Assembly: GCF_009377205.1 (NCBI RefSeq) | Contig: NZ_VJZE01000053.1 | Span: 1-33,220 of the forward strand | Length of the DNA: 33,220 nucleotides | Origin: Streptomyces phyllanthi | Lineage (GTDB): Bacteria > Actinomycetota > Actinomycetes > Streptomycetales > Streptomycetaceae | Direction: 5' to 3' | Part shown: one piece after another, positions 22,802-31,132 of the stretch | Numbering within the stretch: position 1 is the stretch's first letter | Layout of the letters: each line of letters begins with the position of its first letter | Program-made: the position numbers and the translations under genes | The notes under the pieces: generated by a model | Databases searched by the model: none | What the model was told of the DNA's origin: nothing | What the model saw: only the letters and a program-made list of their open reading frames with translations

Positions 22802-24232
22802 ATGGGTAGGACACTCGCGGAGAAGGTCTGGGACGACCATGTCGTCCGGCGCGCCGAGGGCGAGCCCGACCTCCTCTTCATCGATCTGCACCTGCTGCAC
22901 GAGGTGACCAGCCCCCAGGCCTTCGACGGCCTCCGCAAGAGCGGCCGCACGGTGCGCCGGCTCGACCTCACCATCGCGACCGAGGATCACAACACCCCGA
23001 CCCTCGACATCGACAAGCCCATCGCCGACCCGGTCTCCCGTGTCCAGCTGGAGACGCTGCGCAAGAACGCCGCCGAGTTCGGTGTGCGCCTGCACCCGCT
23101 CGGTGACGTCGAGCAGGGCGTCGTCCACGTCGTGGGCCCGCAGCTGGGTCTGACCCAGCCCGGCATGACGGTCGTCTGCGGTGACTCCCACACCTCCACG
23201 CACGGCGCCTTCGGCGGTCTGGCGTTCGGTATCGGCACCTCCCAGGTGGAGCACGTGCTGGCCACCCAGACGCTGCCGATGGCCCGCCCGAAGACCATGG
23301 CCATCACCGTCGAGGGCGAGCTGCCCGAGGGCGTCACGGCCAAGGACCTGATCCTGGCGATCATCGCGAAGATCGGCACGGGCGGCGGCCAGGGCTACGT
23401 CCTGGAGTACCGCGGCTCCGCCATCGAGAAGCTCTCGATGGAGGCCCGGATGACCATCTGCAACATGTCGATCGAGGCCGGCGCCCGCGCGGGCATGATC
23501 GCCCCCGACGAGACCACCTTCGCGTACCTCAAGGGCCGTCCGCACGCCCCCGAGGGTGCCGACTGGGACGCCGCCGTCGAGTACTGGAAGACGCTGCGCA
23601 CCGACGACGACGCCGAGTTCGACGCCGAGGTCGTCATCAACGCCGACGAGCTGTCGCCGTTCGTTACCTGGGGCACCAACCCCGGCCAGGGAGCGCCCCT
23701 TTCGGCGTCCGTCCCCGACCCTGCTTCGTACGAGGACGCCTCGGAGCGCTTCGCCGCCGAAAAGGCCCTGGAGTACATGGGGTTGGAGGCCGGACAGCCG
23801 CTGCGGTCCATCAAGGTGGACACCGTCTTCGTAGGTTCGTGCACCAACGGCCGTATCGAGGACCTGCGTGCCGCCGCCGCGATCGTCGAGGGCCGCAAAA
23901 TCGCCGACAACGTACGGATGCTGGTCGTCCCCGGCTCCGCGCGCGTGGGTCTGCAGGCCGTCTCCGAGGGCCTGGACGTGGTCTTCAAGGAGGCCGGCGC
24001 CGAGTGGCGGCACGCGGGCTGCTCCATGTGTCTGGGCATGAACCCGGACCAGCTGGCCCCCGGTGAGCGCTCCGCGTCCACCTCCAACCGCAACTTCGAG
24101 GGCAGGCAGGGCAAGGGCGGCCGTACGCACCTGGTCTCGCCGCAGGTCGCCGCCGCCACGGCCGTCCTGGGCCACCTGGCGTCCCCCGCCGACCTGTCCG
24201 ACGCCGCCACCGTCACGCCCGCTGGAGTCTGA
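22802..24232 (+). CDS. leuC: 3-isopropylmalate dehydratase large subunit
   Basis: Large subunit of the isopropylmalate isomerase that converts 2- to 3-isopropylmalate in leucine synthesis. 476 residues, aconitase superfamily, with [4Fe-4S] ligands Cys347 (GSCTNGRI), Cys407 and Cys410 (CSMC). The substrate-binding loop region [13 protein letters not shown] is intact. The ATG at 22802 has GGAGGG eight bases upstream; an upstream in-frame start at 22763 would add an unlikely basic leader. leuD follows after six bases. Likely controlled by NdgR from the shared intergenic region. Confidence 0.97.
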   Translation: MGRTLAEKVWDDHVVRRAEGEPDLLFIDLHLLHEVTSPQAFDGLRKSGRTVRRLDLTIATEDHNTPTLDIDKPIADPVSRVQLETLRKNAAEFGVRLHPLGDVEQGVVHVVGPQLGLTQPGMTVVCGDSHTSTHGAFGGLAFGIGTSQVEHVLATQTLPMARPKTMAITVEGELPEGVTAKDLILAIIAKIGTGGGQGYVLEYRGSAIEKLSMEARMTICNMSIEAGARAGMIAPDETTFAYLKGRPHAPEGADWDAAVEYWKTLRTDDDAEFDAEVVINADELSPFVTWGTNPGQGAPLSASVPDPASYEDASERFAAEKALEYMGLEAGQPLRSIKVDTVFVGSCTNGRIEDLRAAAAIVEGRKIADNVRMLVVPGSARVGLQAVSEGLDVVFKEAGAEWRHAGCSMCLGMNPDQLAPGERSASTSNRNFEGRQGKGGRTHLVSPQVAAATAVLGHLASPADLSDAATVTPAGV

Positions 24233-24238
24233 TCAGCC

Positions 24239-24832
24239 ATGGAAGCATTCACCACGCACACCGGCCGGGCCGTCCCGCTGCGCCGCAGCAACGTCGACAC
24301 CGACCAGATCATCCCCGCCCACTGGCTCAAGAAGGTGACCCGGGACGGGTTCGAGGACGGGCTGTTCGAGGCCTGGCGCAAGGACCCGGAGTTCGTGCTC
24401 AACCGGCCCGAGCGCCGGGGTGCCACGGTCCTGGTCGCCGGACCCGACTTCGGTACCGGCTCCTCCCGCGAGCATGCCGTCTGGGCGCTGCAGAACTACG
24501 GGTTCAAGGCGGTCATCTCGTCCCGCTTCGCGGACATCTTCCGCGGCAACTCGCTCAAGAACGGTCTGCTCACGGTCGTCCTGGAGCAGAAGATCGTGGA
24601 CGCGCTGTGGGAGATCACCGAGAAGGACGCGCAGGCCGAGGTCACTGTGGACCTTGAGGCGCGTGAGGTGCGCGCCGAGGGCATCACCGCCTCCTTCGAG
24701 CTGGACGAGAACTCCCGCTGGCGGCTGCTGAACGGGCTGGACGACATCTCCATCACGCTCCAGAACGAGGCCGACATCGCCGCGTACGAGGCCAAGCGCC
24801 CCTCGTACAAGCCGCAGACGCTCAAGATCTGA
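24239..24832 (+). CDS. leuD: 3-isopropylmalate dehydratase small subunit
   Basis: Small swivelling subunit, 197 residues, partner of LeuC. Seen: [17 protein letters not shown] at the N-terminus, [17 protein letters not shown], and [18 protein letters not shown]. It lies 6 bases after leuC with GGAG eleven bases ahead of its ATG, so the two are one operon. A hairpin-rich region of 299 bases follows before the next gene. Confidence 0.97.
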   Translation: MEAFTTHTGRAVPLRRSNVDTDQIIPAHWLKKVTRDGFEDGLFEAWRKDPEFVLNRPERRGATVLVAGPDFGTGSSREHAVWALQNYGFKAVISSRFADIFRGNSLKNGLLTVVLEQKIVDALWEITEKDAQAEVTVDLEAREVRAEGITASFELDENSRWRLLNGLDDISITLQNEADIAAYEAKRPSYKPQTLKI

Positions 24833-24902
24833 GCCCGAGGCCGGTGAGGGCGCCCGAGGAGACCTCCCCGGCTTGCGCACAAGGCTGATTCCAGCCACCG
24901 CA

Positions 24903-24948
24903 ACACCCCTTTGTACCCCCAATCGTGGACGGTTGGGGGTACAGGTGT
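24903..24948 (+). terminator. Hairpin downstream of leuCD
   Basis: TGTACCCCCAA (24912-24922) pairs perfectly with TTGGGGGTACA (24933-24943) around a 10-base loop, and ACACC/GGTGT extends the stem. It is the likely leuCD terminator. The rest of 24833-25131 has no gene; a second inverted repeat CCAGGGG/CCCCTGG (24960-24966 and 24996-25002) and an imperfect complement of the first hairpin near 25001-25016 lie there. Confidence 0.55.
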
Positions 24949-25131
24949 GTCTGGCCCCACCAGGGGTTCGAGCAGGCACCTGGATGAGTTCAACTCCCCT
25001 GGTTACAAGGGTGTTTGCCGGGGTACCCGACCCTCCGGGCCGCGTCACGCCGAGGTGTTCGGGAGGGCGCCGGGAGACGGTAGTTGCCCCCTGCGCAGGC
25101 GACAACTCGCCCCAGATGGCACAATCTGTGC

Positions 25132-25362
25132 ATGGAACACGACGGCCAACTCGAGCTCTATACGGCAGTCGCGGACCGACTCAAGGAAGCGCACGCAAGG
25201 GTGCGCGCATCGCAAGTCCCGGAGGGCGTACGGATGGCGCTGACCCGGAAGCTGCTGGTCATTACGGCCATGGCCAAGCACGACCTCGCCGACGCGGCAA
25301 GACGTCTGGAGAGCTTCATGGCGGACCTCGACGAGGGCCGGACCCCCGAAGAGGGCCGCTGA
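25132..25362 (+). CDS. Small conserved helical protein of unknown function
   Basis: 76 residues, MEHDGQLELYTAVADRLKEAHARV at the start and LTRKLLVITAMAKHDLADAARRLESFMADL in the second half. Predicted mostly alpha-helical with amphipathic heptads, so a coiled coil or helical hairpin is plausible. No known domain recognised. The ATG at 25132 is chosen because the protein proper begins there; CACAAT ends six bases before it and no ribosome site is present, hinting at a leaderless message. It precedes the HU-histone gene in the same direction, but hupS has its own promoter. Confidence 0.75.
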   Translation: MEHDGQLELYTAVADRLKEAHARVRASQVPEGVRMALTRKLLVITAMAKHDLADAARRLESFMADLDEGRTPEEGR

Positions 25363-25421
25363 GGAACTCCCGCGACAGTCCGAGTCTGCTGCGGCACAAG
25401 GGTGATTAGCCCGTTTCGTGT

Positions 25422-25450
25422 TTGATTTGCGGTATATATCTGCCTAACGT
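25422..25450 (+). promoter_or_regulatory. Promoter of hupS
   Basis: TTGATT (25422-25427), 17-base spacer containing TATATAT, TAACGT (25445-25450). It leaves a leader of about 45 bases before the GTG at 25502, with GAAGGGGAAG as ribosome site. The AT-rich spacer is unusual for this genome. Confidence 0.6.
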
Positions 25451-25501
25451 GCGAAAAAGCTTGAACACTTTCGTTCTGGCGATGTCTCCGAAGGGGAAGA
25501 C

Positions 25502-26140
25502 GTGAACAAGGCGCAGCTCGTAGAAGCGATCGCGGACAAGATGGGCGGCCGCCAGCAGGCTGCCGATGCCGTGGACCATGTTCTGGACGCCATCGTCCGC
25601 GCGGTGGTCGCGGGTGAGCGGGTCTCGGTCACCGGCTTCGGTTCGTTCGAGAAGGTCGACCGCCCGGCCCGCTACGCCCGCAACCCGCAGACGGGTGAGC
25701 GGGTTCGGGTCAAGAAGACCGCTGTGCCGCGCTTCCGCGCGGGCCAGGGCTTCAAGGACCTCGTGAGCGGTTCGAAGAAGCTCCCGCGCGGTGGCGAGGT
25801 GGCGGTGAAGAAGGCGCCCAAGGGCAGCCTCACCGGCGGTGTTTCGGCGACGGTCAAGAAGGCCGCGGCCAAGAAGACCGCCGCCAAGAAGACCGCGGCC
25901 GCCGCGAAGAAGACGACCGCCAAGAAGACCACGGCCGCCGCGAAGAAGACGACGGCGAAGAAGGCCCCCACCAAGAAGACCACGGCGGCCGCCAAGAAGA
26001 CGACGGCCAAGTCGACCGCCGCCAAGAAGACGGCGGCCAAGAAGGCCCCGGCCAAGAAGGCGACGGCCAAGAAGGCCCCGGCCAAGAAGACCGCGGCACG
26101 CAAGACCACCGCCAAGAAGACCACCAACGCCCGCAGCTGA
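25502..26140 (+). CDS. hupS: HU-family nucleoid protein with histone H1-like Lys/Ala tail
   Basis: DNA-binding protein that compacts the nucleoid; HupS of S. coelicolor is, from memory, the sporulation-associated HU. Residues 1-92 form a complete HU domain: MNKAQLVEAIADKMGG, GFGSFEKVDRPARYARNPQTGE and PRFRAGQGFKDLV. Residues from about 100 to 212 are an almost pure Lys/Ala/Thr tail of repeating AAKKT, AKKTT and KKAPA units, resembling histone H1 and mycobacterial HupB. The GTG has a good ribosome site (AAGGGG). The tail is encoded by a repetitive AAG-rich tract with high purine content on this strand, which may recombine between strains. It ends before a strong hairpin. Confidence 0.94.
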   Translation: MNKAQLVEAIADKMGGRQQAADAVDHVLDAIVRAVVAGERVSVTGFGSFEKVDRPARYARNPQTGERVRVKKTAVPRFRAGQGFKDLVSGSKKLPRGGEVAVKKAPKGSLTGGVSATVKKAAAKKTAAKKTAAAAKKTTAKKTTAAAKKTTAKKAPTKKTTAAAKKTTAKSTAAKKTAAKKAPAKKATAKKAPAKKTAARKTTAKKTTNARS

Positions 26141-26160
26141 ACAGGGCGCGGGCACTCACG

Positions 26161-26198
26161 CGCCGGGCCGGGCTCCCCTGGGAGCCCGGCCCGCGGCG
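26161..26198 (+). terminator. Terminator of hupS
   Basis: 13-bp perfect stem (26165-26177 with 26180-26192) with a tight turn and an outer CGCC/GGCG extension across a two-base bulge. 20 bases after the stop. Confidence 0.8.
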
Positions 26199-26241
26199 TG
26201 TCCGGGGGCACTCGCCCTCCGCAGGGAGCGGCTCCGGCGCC

Positions 26242-26445
26242 TCAGAGCGTCTGCAGCGTCACCAGGATGATCCGGCGGGCCTCGCCCTCGCCCTCGGTCT
26301 CGATGCGCACCCGCTGCCCGGGCCGCAGCAGCCGCAGCCCGCCCGCGTCGAACGCCGGCCCGTCGAACGGCACCGGGGTGCCGTCGTCGAGCAGCACCTG
26401 GCCGCTGCGGGTCTCGGGGTCGTACGTGTACGCGGTCGCCTGCAT
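26242..26445 (-). CDS. Small cold-shock-like (OB-fold) protein of unknown function
   Basis: 67 residues, MQATAYTYDPETRSGQVLLDDG at the start, then FDGPAFDAGGLRLLRPGQRVRI and RRIILVTLQTL. The pattern of short strands, a DDGTPVPFD turn and PGQRV resembles a cold-shock/OB fold, but the nucleic-acid-binding aromatic motifs of CspA are not evident, so binding is doubtful. Start at 26445 is eleven bases after the cofC stop, so it is probably in the same transcript. A TAGGCT hexamer seven bases upstream could alternatively start a leaderless message. Confidence 0.75.
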   Translation of the reverse strand: MQATAYTYDPETRSGQVLLDDGTPVPFDGPAFDAGGLRLLRPGQRVRIETEGEGEARRIILVTLQTL

Positions 26446-26455
26446 GCTTCGCAGC

Positions 26456-27094
26456 CTACTGGCCCGGGATCAACAGCCGCGCGGCAGCGGCGGCCGTTCG
26501 GGGTCCCACCCCGAGCGCCAGCGCAGCCCGCAGGTCGCTGCCGGTGTCGACGTCCTGGCGTACGGAGTCCACCGCGTCGAGGGCGAGCTCCTCGGCCCCC
26601 GAGGCGCGATGGCGGGCGCGGGAACCGGTGCCGAAGGCCGGAAGCAATTCCGCTCCGGGACGCGCGGCCAGCAGTGTCGTGCCCATTGCCGCCGCGTCCG
26701 CGAGGAAAGCGCGGGGGAATTCCGCGGCCGCGTCCAGTACCCGGGCCAATTCGCCGGGGCGCAGAGCCGGCAGATCGGCGTTCAGGGCCGCGACGGCCTT
26801 TTCGGGACGTACGGTGCGGACGGCCCCCTCCGCGTGCCTCAGAGCCGCGTTCAGACCCGCCCGCGGGGCGTCCGGGACGATACGGGCCCCCAGTGCGCCC
26901 AGCTCTCGGCCGGCCAGCTCGTCGTCCGTGACGACTGCCACATCCCGCACGGCCGGGCAGGCGAGCGCCGCCGCCACCGTGTCCTGCGCGAACGCGAGCG
27001 CCAGCCCAGGGCGCACCCCGTCGCCGGCGGCGTCCGAGAGTCTGCTCTTGGCTCGCGCCAAAGGCTTCAGAGGCACGACCAGGGTCCACTGCAC
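26456..27094 (-). CDS. cofC: 2-phospho-L-lactate (or phosphoenolpyruvate) guanylyltransferase
   Basis: Coenzyme F420 biosynthesis: couples GTP to phospholactate or, in actinobacteria, phosphoenolpyruvate, to make the activated side chain later joined to Fo. 212 residues from the GTG at 27094, giving the family N-terminus VQWTLVVPLKPLARAKSRL; an upstream in-frame extension is not needed. Seen: VAVVTDDELAG, LNADLPALRPGEL, GTTLLAA and FGTGSRARHRASGA, as in CofC/FbiD. The GGAGG lies 12 bases before the GTG, rather far. The F420 genes fbiA/fbiB are not in the window. It is divergent from plsC. Confidence 0.88.
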   Translation of the reverse strand: MQWTLVVPLKPLARAKSRLSDAAGDGVRPGLALAFAQDTVAAALACPAVRDVAVVTDDELAGRELGALGARIVPDAPRAGLNAALRHAEGAVRTVRPEKAVAALNADLPALRPGELARVLDAAAEFPRAFLADAAAMGTTLLAARPGAELLPAFGTGSRARHRASGAEELALDAVDSVRQDVDTGSDLRAALALGVGPRTAAAAARLLIPGQ

Positions 27095-27219
27095 GAGCGT
27101 TCCGCTCCTCCCTCGCCGGGCCTTCGTCCCTTGTACGCCGGCGGCCATTGTCACCCGGCCTTTACGAGCCCCATGCCCAGGGCACCCTGGTGCTTCGACC
27201 GCCGGGGCGTACGGTGTTC

Positions 27220-27248
27220 TCGACAGACCGTCGGCTTGGGGCCACACT
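27220..27248 (+). promoter_or_regulatory. Candidate promoter of plsC-gpsA
   Basis: TCGACA (27220-27225), 17-base spacer, CACACT (27243-27248). A start point near 27255 would leave a leader of about 43 bases before the GTG at 27298. Confidence 0.45.
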
Positions 27249-27297
27249 TGTGCGGCTCCCCGGGCCCCGGCCCCAGGTTCTAGAGGAAGGTGTCCGC

Positions 27298-28092
27298 GTG
27301 CCCCGCCGCAGAATCGGCTTCTGGTACCGCTTCGCTGCGGTCCTCTGCAAACCGCCGCTGGTGGTTCTGCTCAAGCGGGACTGGCGCGGAATGGAGAACA
27401 TTCCGGCCGACGGCGGATTTATCACCGCGGTGAACCACAATTCCCACATCGATCCCTTCGCCTACGCGCACTTTCAGTACAACACCGGGCGCGTTCCGCG
27501 ATTCCTCGCGAAGAGCGGTCTTTTCAGGAAGGGATTCGTGGGCGCCGCGATGCGCGGCACCGGACAGATCCCCGTCTACCGGGAGAGCACCGACGCGCTG
27601 AGCGCGTTCCGGGCCGCGATCGACGCCGTGGAGCGCGGCGAGTGCGTCGCCTTCTACCCCGAGGGCACCCTCACCCGCGACCCCGGCCTGTGGCCCATGA
27701 CCGGCAAGACCGGGGCCGCACGGGTCGCCCTGCAGACCAGGTGCCCGGTGATCCCGGTGGCCCAGTGGGGCGCCAACCTGCTGCTGCCGCCGTACGCGAA
27801 GAAGCCCAACATCCTTCCGCGCAAGACCCATCACGTGCTGGTGGGCCCGCCGGTGGACCTCTCGCGCTTCTACGACAAGGAGATGACCCCGGAGCTCCTC
27901 AAGGAGGCCACCGAGGTCATCATGGCCGCCATCACCGCGCAACTGGAGACCGTCCGCGGCGAGAAGGCGCCCGAGACGCCGTACGACCCGAAGCAGGTGC
28001 GCATCGAGCAGCGCCGCCGGGCCGCCCACGCGGAGCGGACCGGGCGACGCGACCAGGGCAAGCTGGGACAGGAAGAGGGGCAGAGCACGTGA
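27298..28092 (+). CDS. plsC: 1-acyl-sn-glycerol-3-phosphate acyltransferase
   Basis: Membrane-associated acyltransferase that makes phosphatidic acid from lysophosphatidic acid, 264 residues. Catalytic motif HX4D is NHNSHID, and the second motif is FYPEGT with downstream GKTGAARVAL; block IV is near PVIPVAQWG. The N-terminus (WYRFAAVLCKPPLVVLL) is a short hydrophobic stretch for membrane association. The GTG at 27298 has GGAAGG seven bases upstream. The C-terminal 40 residues are basic and probably disordered. The stop overlaps the gpsA start by four bases, so both glycerolipid genes are one operon. Confidence 0.93.
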   Translation: MPRRRIGFWYRFAAVLCKPPLVVLLKRDWRGMENIPADGGFITAVNHNSHIDPFAYAHFQYNTGRVPRFLAKSGLFRKGFVGAAMRGTGQIPVYRESTDALSAFRAAIDAVERGECVAFYPEGTLTRDPGLWPMTGKTGAARVALQTRCPVIPVAQWGANLLLPPYAKKPNILPRKTHHVLVGPPVDLSRFYDKEMTPELLKEATEVIMAAITAQLETVRGEKAPETPYDPKQVRIEQRRRAAHAERTGRRDQGKLGQEEGQST

Positions 28093-29099
28093 GCAAGCCG
28101 GTCAAGGCGGCCGTCTTCGGCACCGGTTCGTGGGGCACGGCCTTCGGGATGGTGCTCGCCGACGCGGGGTGCGACGTCACCCTGTGGGGGCGGCGCGCGG
28201 AACTCGCGGACGCGGTCAACTCCACCCGGACCAACCCCGACTACCTGCCCGGTGTCGAGCTCCCGGCGAACCTGAGGGCCACCACGGACCCGGCCGAGGC
28301 CGCCGCCGATGCCGACTTCACCGTCCTCGCGGTCCCCTCGCAGACCCTGCGCGGCAATCTCGCCGAATGGGCGCCCCTGCTGGCCCCCGACACCGTCCTC
28401 GTCTCCCTCATGAAGGGCGTCGAACTCGGCTCCGCCATGCGGATGAGCGAGGTCATCGAGGATGTCGCCAAGGTCGGGCAGGACCGCGTCGCCGTGGTCA
28501 CCGGGCCCAACCTCGCCCGCGAGATCGCCGCCCGTATGCCGGCCGCCTCCGTGGTCGCCTGCACCGACGAGGACGTCGCCCGGCGCCTCCAGGCCGCCTG
28601 CCACACGCCGTACTTCCGGCCGTACACCAACACCGACGTGGTCGGCTGCGAACTCGGCGGCGCCGTGAAGAACGTCATCGGTCTCGCCGTCGGCATCGCG
28701 GACGGCATGGGCCTCGGCGACAACGCCAAGGGCTCGCTCATCACCCGCGGCCTCGCGGAGACCACCCGGCTCGGCCTCGCCATGGGCGCCGACCCGCTGA
28801 CGTTCTCCGGGCTCGCCGGCCTCGGCGACCTCGTGGCCACCTGCTCCTCGCCCCTCTCCCGCAACCACACCTTCGGCACCAACCTCGGCAAGGGCATGAC
28901 CCTGGAGGAGACCATCGCGGTCACCAAACAGACCGCCGAGGGGGTCAAGTCCTGTGAGTCCGTACTGGACTTGGCGCGCAGGCACGGTGTGGACACGCCC
29001 ATCACCGAGACCGTCGTCGGGATCGTCCACGAGGGCAAGCCGCCGGTGGTCGCGCTGAAGGAGCTGATGTCGCGCAGCGCCAAGCCGGAGCGGCACTGA
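28089..29099 (+). CDS. gpsA: Glycerol-3-phosphate dehydrogenase [NAD(P)+]
   Basis: Reduces dihydroxyacetone phosphate to glycerol 3-phosphate for phospholipids. 336 residues; Rossmann motif FGTGSWGTAFG near residues 10-20, PSQTLRGNL, GPNLAREIA, the catalytic Lys in LGGAVKNVIGLAVG, and GLAGLGDLVATCSS. The GTG overlaps the plsC stop (GTGA). Function fits plsC: precursor and acylation of the glycerol backbone in one operon. Confidence 0.96.
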   Translation: MSKPVKAAVFGTGSWGTAFGMVLADAGCDVTLWGRRAELADAVNSTRTNPDYLPGVELPANLRATTDPAEAAADADFTVLAVPSQTLRGNLAEWAPLLAPDTVLVSLMKGVELGSAMRMSEVIEDVAKVGQDRVAVVTGPNLAREIAARMPAASVVACTDEDVARRLQAACHTPYFRPYTNTDVVGCELGGAVKNVIGLAVGIADGMGLGDNAKGSLITRGLAETTRLGLAMGADPLTFSGLAGLGDLVATCSSPLSRNHTFGTNLGKGMTLEETIAVTKQTAEGVKSCESVLDLARRHGVDTPITETVVGIVHEGKPPVVALKELMSRSAKPERH

Positions 29100-29142
29100 G
29101 CCGGAGCGCGGCGCCCCCTTCGGCCCACGCGCGGTGCGGGCG

Positions 29143-29171
29143 CTGACTACGGGGATACCAGCGGGTACTCT
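29143..29171 (+). promoter_or_regulatory. Candidate promoter of ddl
   Basis: CTGACT (29143-29148), 17-base spacer, TACTCT (29166-29171). The ATG at 29181 is ten bases after the -10 and lacks a ribosome site, so the leader is at most a few bases. Confidence 0.45.
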
Positions 29172-29180
29172 CAACGCGAT

Positions 29181-30338
29181 ATGAGCACCGAGAACCTCCC
29201 CCAGAGTCCTGAGCAGCCGCCTCGCAAGCCGCGCGTGGCTGTCGTCATCGGCGGCCGCAGCTCCGAACACGGGATCTCCGTGGTCACCGCCGGTTCCGTC
29301 CTGCGTGCCATCGACCGGACGAAGTACGACGTCCTGCCGATCGGCATCACCCGGGACGGCCGCTGGGCGCTCATGGCGGACGAGCCGGAGCGGATGGCGA
29401 TCATCGACCGGCGGCAGCCGGACGTCGAGCAGCTCGCCGAGTCCGACGAGGGCGGTGTGATCCTCCCTGTCGACCCGGGGAACCGCGAAGTCGTCTACAG
29501 CGAGCCCGGGTCCGTCCCGAAGGCGCTGGGCGAGGTCGACGTCGTCTTCCCCGTGCTGCACGGCCCGTACGGCGAGGACGGCACCCTCCAGGGCCTCCTG
29601 GAGCTCTCCGGGGTCCCGTACGTCGGTTCGGGCGTTCTCGCCTCGGCGGTCGGCCAGGACAAGGAGTACATGAAGCGGGTGTTCACCTCCTTCGGGCTCA
29701 AGGTCGGCCCGTACGTGGTGATCCGTCCGCGCGAATGGGAGCGCGACGAGTCCGCCGCCCGCAAGAAGATCATCGACTTCGCGGGCGAGTACGGCTGGCC
29801 GCTGTTCGTGAAGCCCGCGCGCGCGGGTTCCTCGATCGGCATCACCAAGGTCGACGACCTGTCCGGCCTCGACGAGGCTATCGCCGCCGCCCAGCACCAC
29901 GACCCGAAGATCATCGTCGAGGCGGCGGTGCGCGGCCGGGAGATCGAGTGCGGCGTCCTGGAGTTCGAGGACGGGCCGCGCCCCTCGGTCCCCGCGGAGA
30001 TCCCGCCGCCCGAGGCCCAGGCCTACTACGACTTCGAGGCCAAGTACATCGACTCGACCCCCGGTGTCGTGCCCGCCCCGCTCACCGAGGAGCAGACCGC
30101 CGAGGTCCAGCGGCTCGCGGTGGACGCCTTCGAGGCCGCCTCCTGCGAGGGGCTCGTGCGCGCGGACTTCTTCCTCACCGAGGACGGCGAGTTCGTCATC
30201 AACGAGATCAACACGATGCCCGGCATGACGCCGATCTCCATGTACCCGCAGATGTGGCAGGCGAGCGGCATCAGCTACCCGGACCTGATCGACCGGTTGG
30301 TGCAGGCGGCGCTGCGGAGGTCCACGGGGCTGCGGTAG
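29181..30338 (+). CDS. ddl: D-alanine--D-alanine ligase
   Basis: ATP-grasp enzyme making D-Ala-D-Ala for peptidoglycan; 385 residues. Seen: VVIGGRSSEHGISVVTA, HGPYGEDGTLQGLLEL, the ATP-grasp loop PARAGSSIGITKV, GREIECGVLE, and the metal-binding end EINTMPGMTPISMYP. A 17-residue hydrophilic leader precedes the fold. The stop is 21 bases from that of the convergent lipoprotein gene, with no hairpin between them. Whether it makes D-Ala-D-Ala or D-Ala-D-lactate is not certain; no vancomycin cluster is nearby, so the housekeeping role is preferred. Confidence 0.95.
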   Translation: MSTENLPQSPEQPPRKPRVAVVIGGRSSEHGISVVTAGSVLRAIDRTKYDVLPIGITRDGRWALMADEPERMAIIDRRQPDVEQLAESDEGGVILPVDPGNREVVYSEPGSVPKALGEVDVVFPVLHGPYGEDGTLQGLLELSGVPYVGSGVLASAVGQDKEYMKRVFTSFGLKVGPYVVIRPREWERDESAARKKIIDFAGEYGWPLFVKPARAGSSIGITKVDDLSGLDEAIAAAQHHDPKIIVEAAVRGREIECGVLEFEDGPRPSVPAEIPPPEAQAYYDFEAKYIDSTPGVVPAPLTEEQTAEVQRLAVDAFEAASCEGLVRADFFLTEDGEFVINEINTMPGMTPISMYPQMWQASGISYPDLIDRLVQAALRRSTGLR

Positions 30339-30359
30339 CCCGCGAACTCCGGGGTCGCG

Positions 30360-30878
30360 TCAGTCGGCGATCCCCTCGGGTACCGCCTTCTTGATGGCCG
30401 GGGTCAGATCGATGAGCACGGGGGAGCTGTCCTGTCCGGCCCGCTCCTTCGACACGGTGACCTCGACGTACGCGAGGCGGCTTGAGGTGGTGAAACGGTA
30501 CGACCCGTCGTCCCGCTTCTCCATCAGCCAGCCGATGCCGTCCACCTTGCCCGCCACCGCGTCGGGGTCGCCACCGGTGGGCACCTTCGGGTCGACCATC
30601 TTGGGCGGCCGCTCCACACCGCAGCGCAGTATGATCGCCGAGCTTCCCCAGGCCGCGGTCAGTGCGGACCGCGGCCGGGGATCACCCCGGTCGAGGCCGT
30701 CCACCGTCCGCGGCAGTGCCTCGTCCAGGTTCCGGCACATCGTGGTGACCTTCGCGTCCGGACTCGGAACCGCGAGCGAGGCGTTGTCGTCGCTCGAGGA
30801 ACAGCCCGCCGTGGCGATCAACAGCGCCAGGGCGGGCGGTCCGGGATGGATGCGGTGCCGGTGACGGAAGAAGTTCAC
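30360..30878 (-). CDS. DUF3515 lipoprotein
   Basis: 172 residues, DUF3515. The N-terminal signal has basic residues (FRHRHRIH), a hydrophobic run ALALLIATAG and Cys26, followed by SSSDDNAS. The lipobox is imperfect (TAGC), but the serine/acid stretch after the Cys favours lipidation. Two further Cys (TMCRNL and LRCGVE) could form a disulfide. GTG start at 30878, 20 bases after the stop of the upstream regulator gene on the same strand. No good ribosome site is seen; TACCCT six bases before the start could be a -10 for a leaderless message. Function unknown. Confidence 0.85.
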   Translation of the reverse strand: MNFFRHRHRIHPGPPALALLIATAGCSSSDDNASLAVPSPDAKVTTMCRNLDEALPRTVDGLDRGDPRPRSALTAAWGSSAIILRCGVERPPKMVDPKVPTGGDPDAVAGKVDGIGWLMEKRDDGSYRFTTSSRLAYVEVTVSKERAGQDSSPVLIDLTPAIKKAVPEGIAD

Positions 30879-30898
30879 CGGCCAAGGGTAGACGGGGG

Positions 30899-31132
30899 CT
30901 AGAGGTGCACGACCGGGCAGGTCAGGGTGCGGGTGATGCCGTCCACTTGCTGGACTTTCGCGACCACCATGCGGCCGAGTTCGTCGACCGTGTCGGCCTG
31001 CGCGCGCACGATCACGTCATAGGGGCCTGTCACATCCTCGGCCTGGATGACTCCAGGGATCTTGCTGATGGTGTCGGCGACGGTCGACGCCTTGCCGACT
31101 TCCGTCTGGATCAGGATGTACGCCTGTACCAC
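30899..31132 (-). CDS. Stand-alone Lrp/AsnC ligand-binding (RAM) domain protein
   Basis: 77 residues, only the C-terminal ligand-binding/oligomerisation domain of Lrp/AsnC regulators, without a DNA-binding domain. Seen: VQAYILIQTEVGKAS, IPGVIQAEDVTGPYDVIVRAQA and MVVAKVQQVDGITRTLTC. The GTG at 31132 has GGAGG four bases upstream. It is probably co-transcribed with the DUF3515 lipoprotein (20-base gap). It may bind an amino acid or form mixed oligomers with full-length Lrp proteins. Confidence 0.9.
   Translation of the reverse strand: MVQAYILIQTEVGKASTVADTISKIPGVIQAEDVTGPYDVIVRAQADTVDELGRMVVAKVQQVDGITRTLTCPVVHL

Noticed and set aside
24911..25243. Plus-strand frame of 110 residues between leuD and the small helical protein
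   Set aside because: Begins within the leuCD hairpin and overlaps the better-supported gene at 25132; composition looks random.
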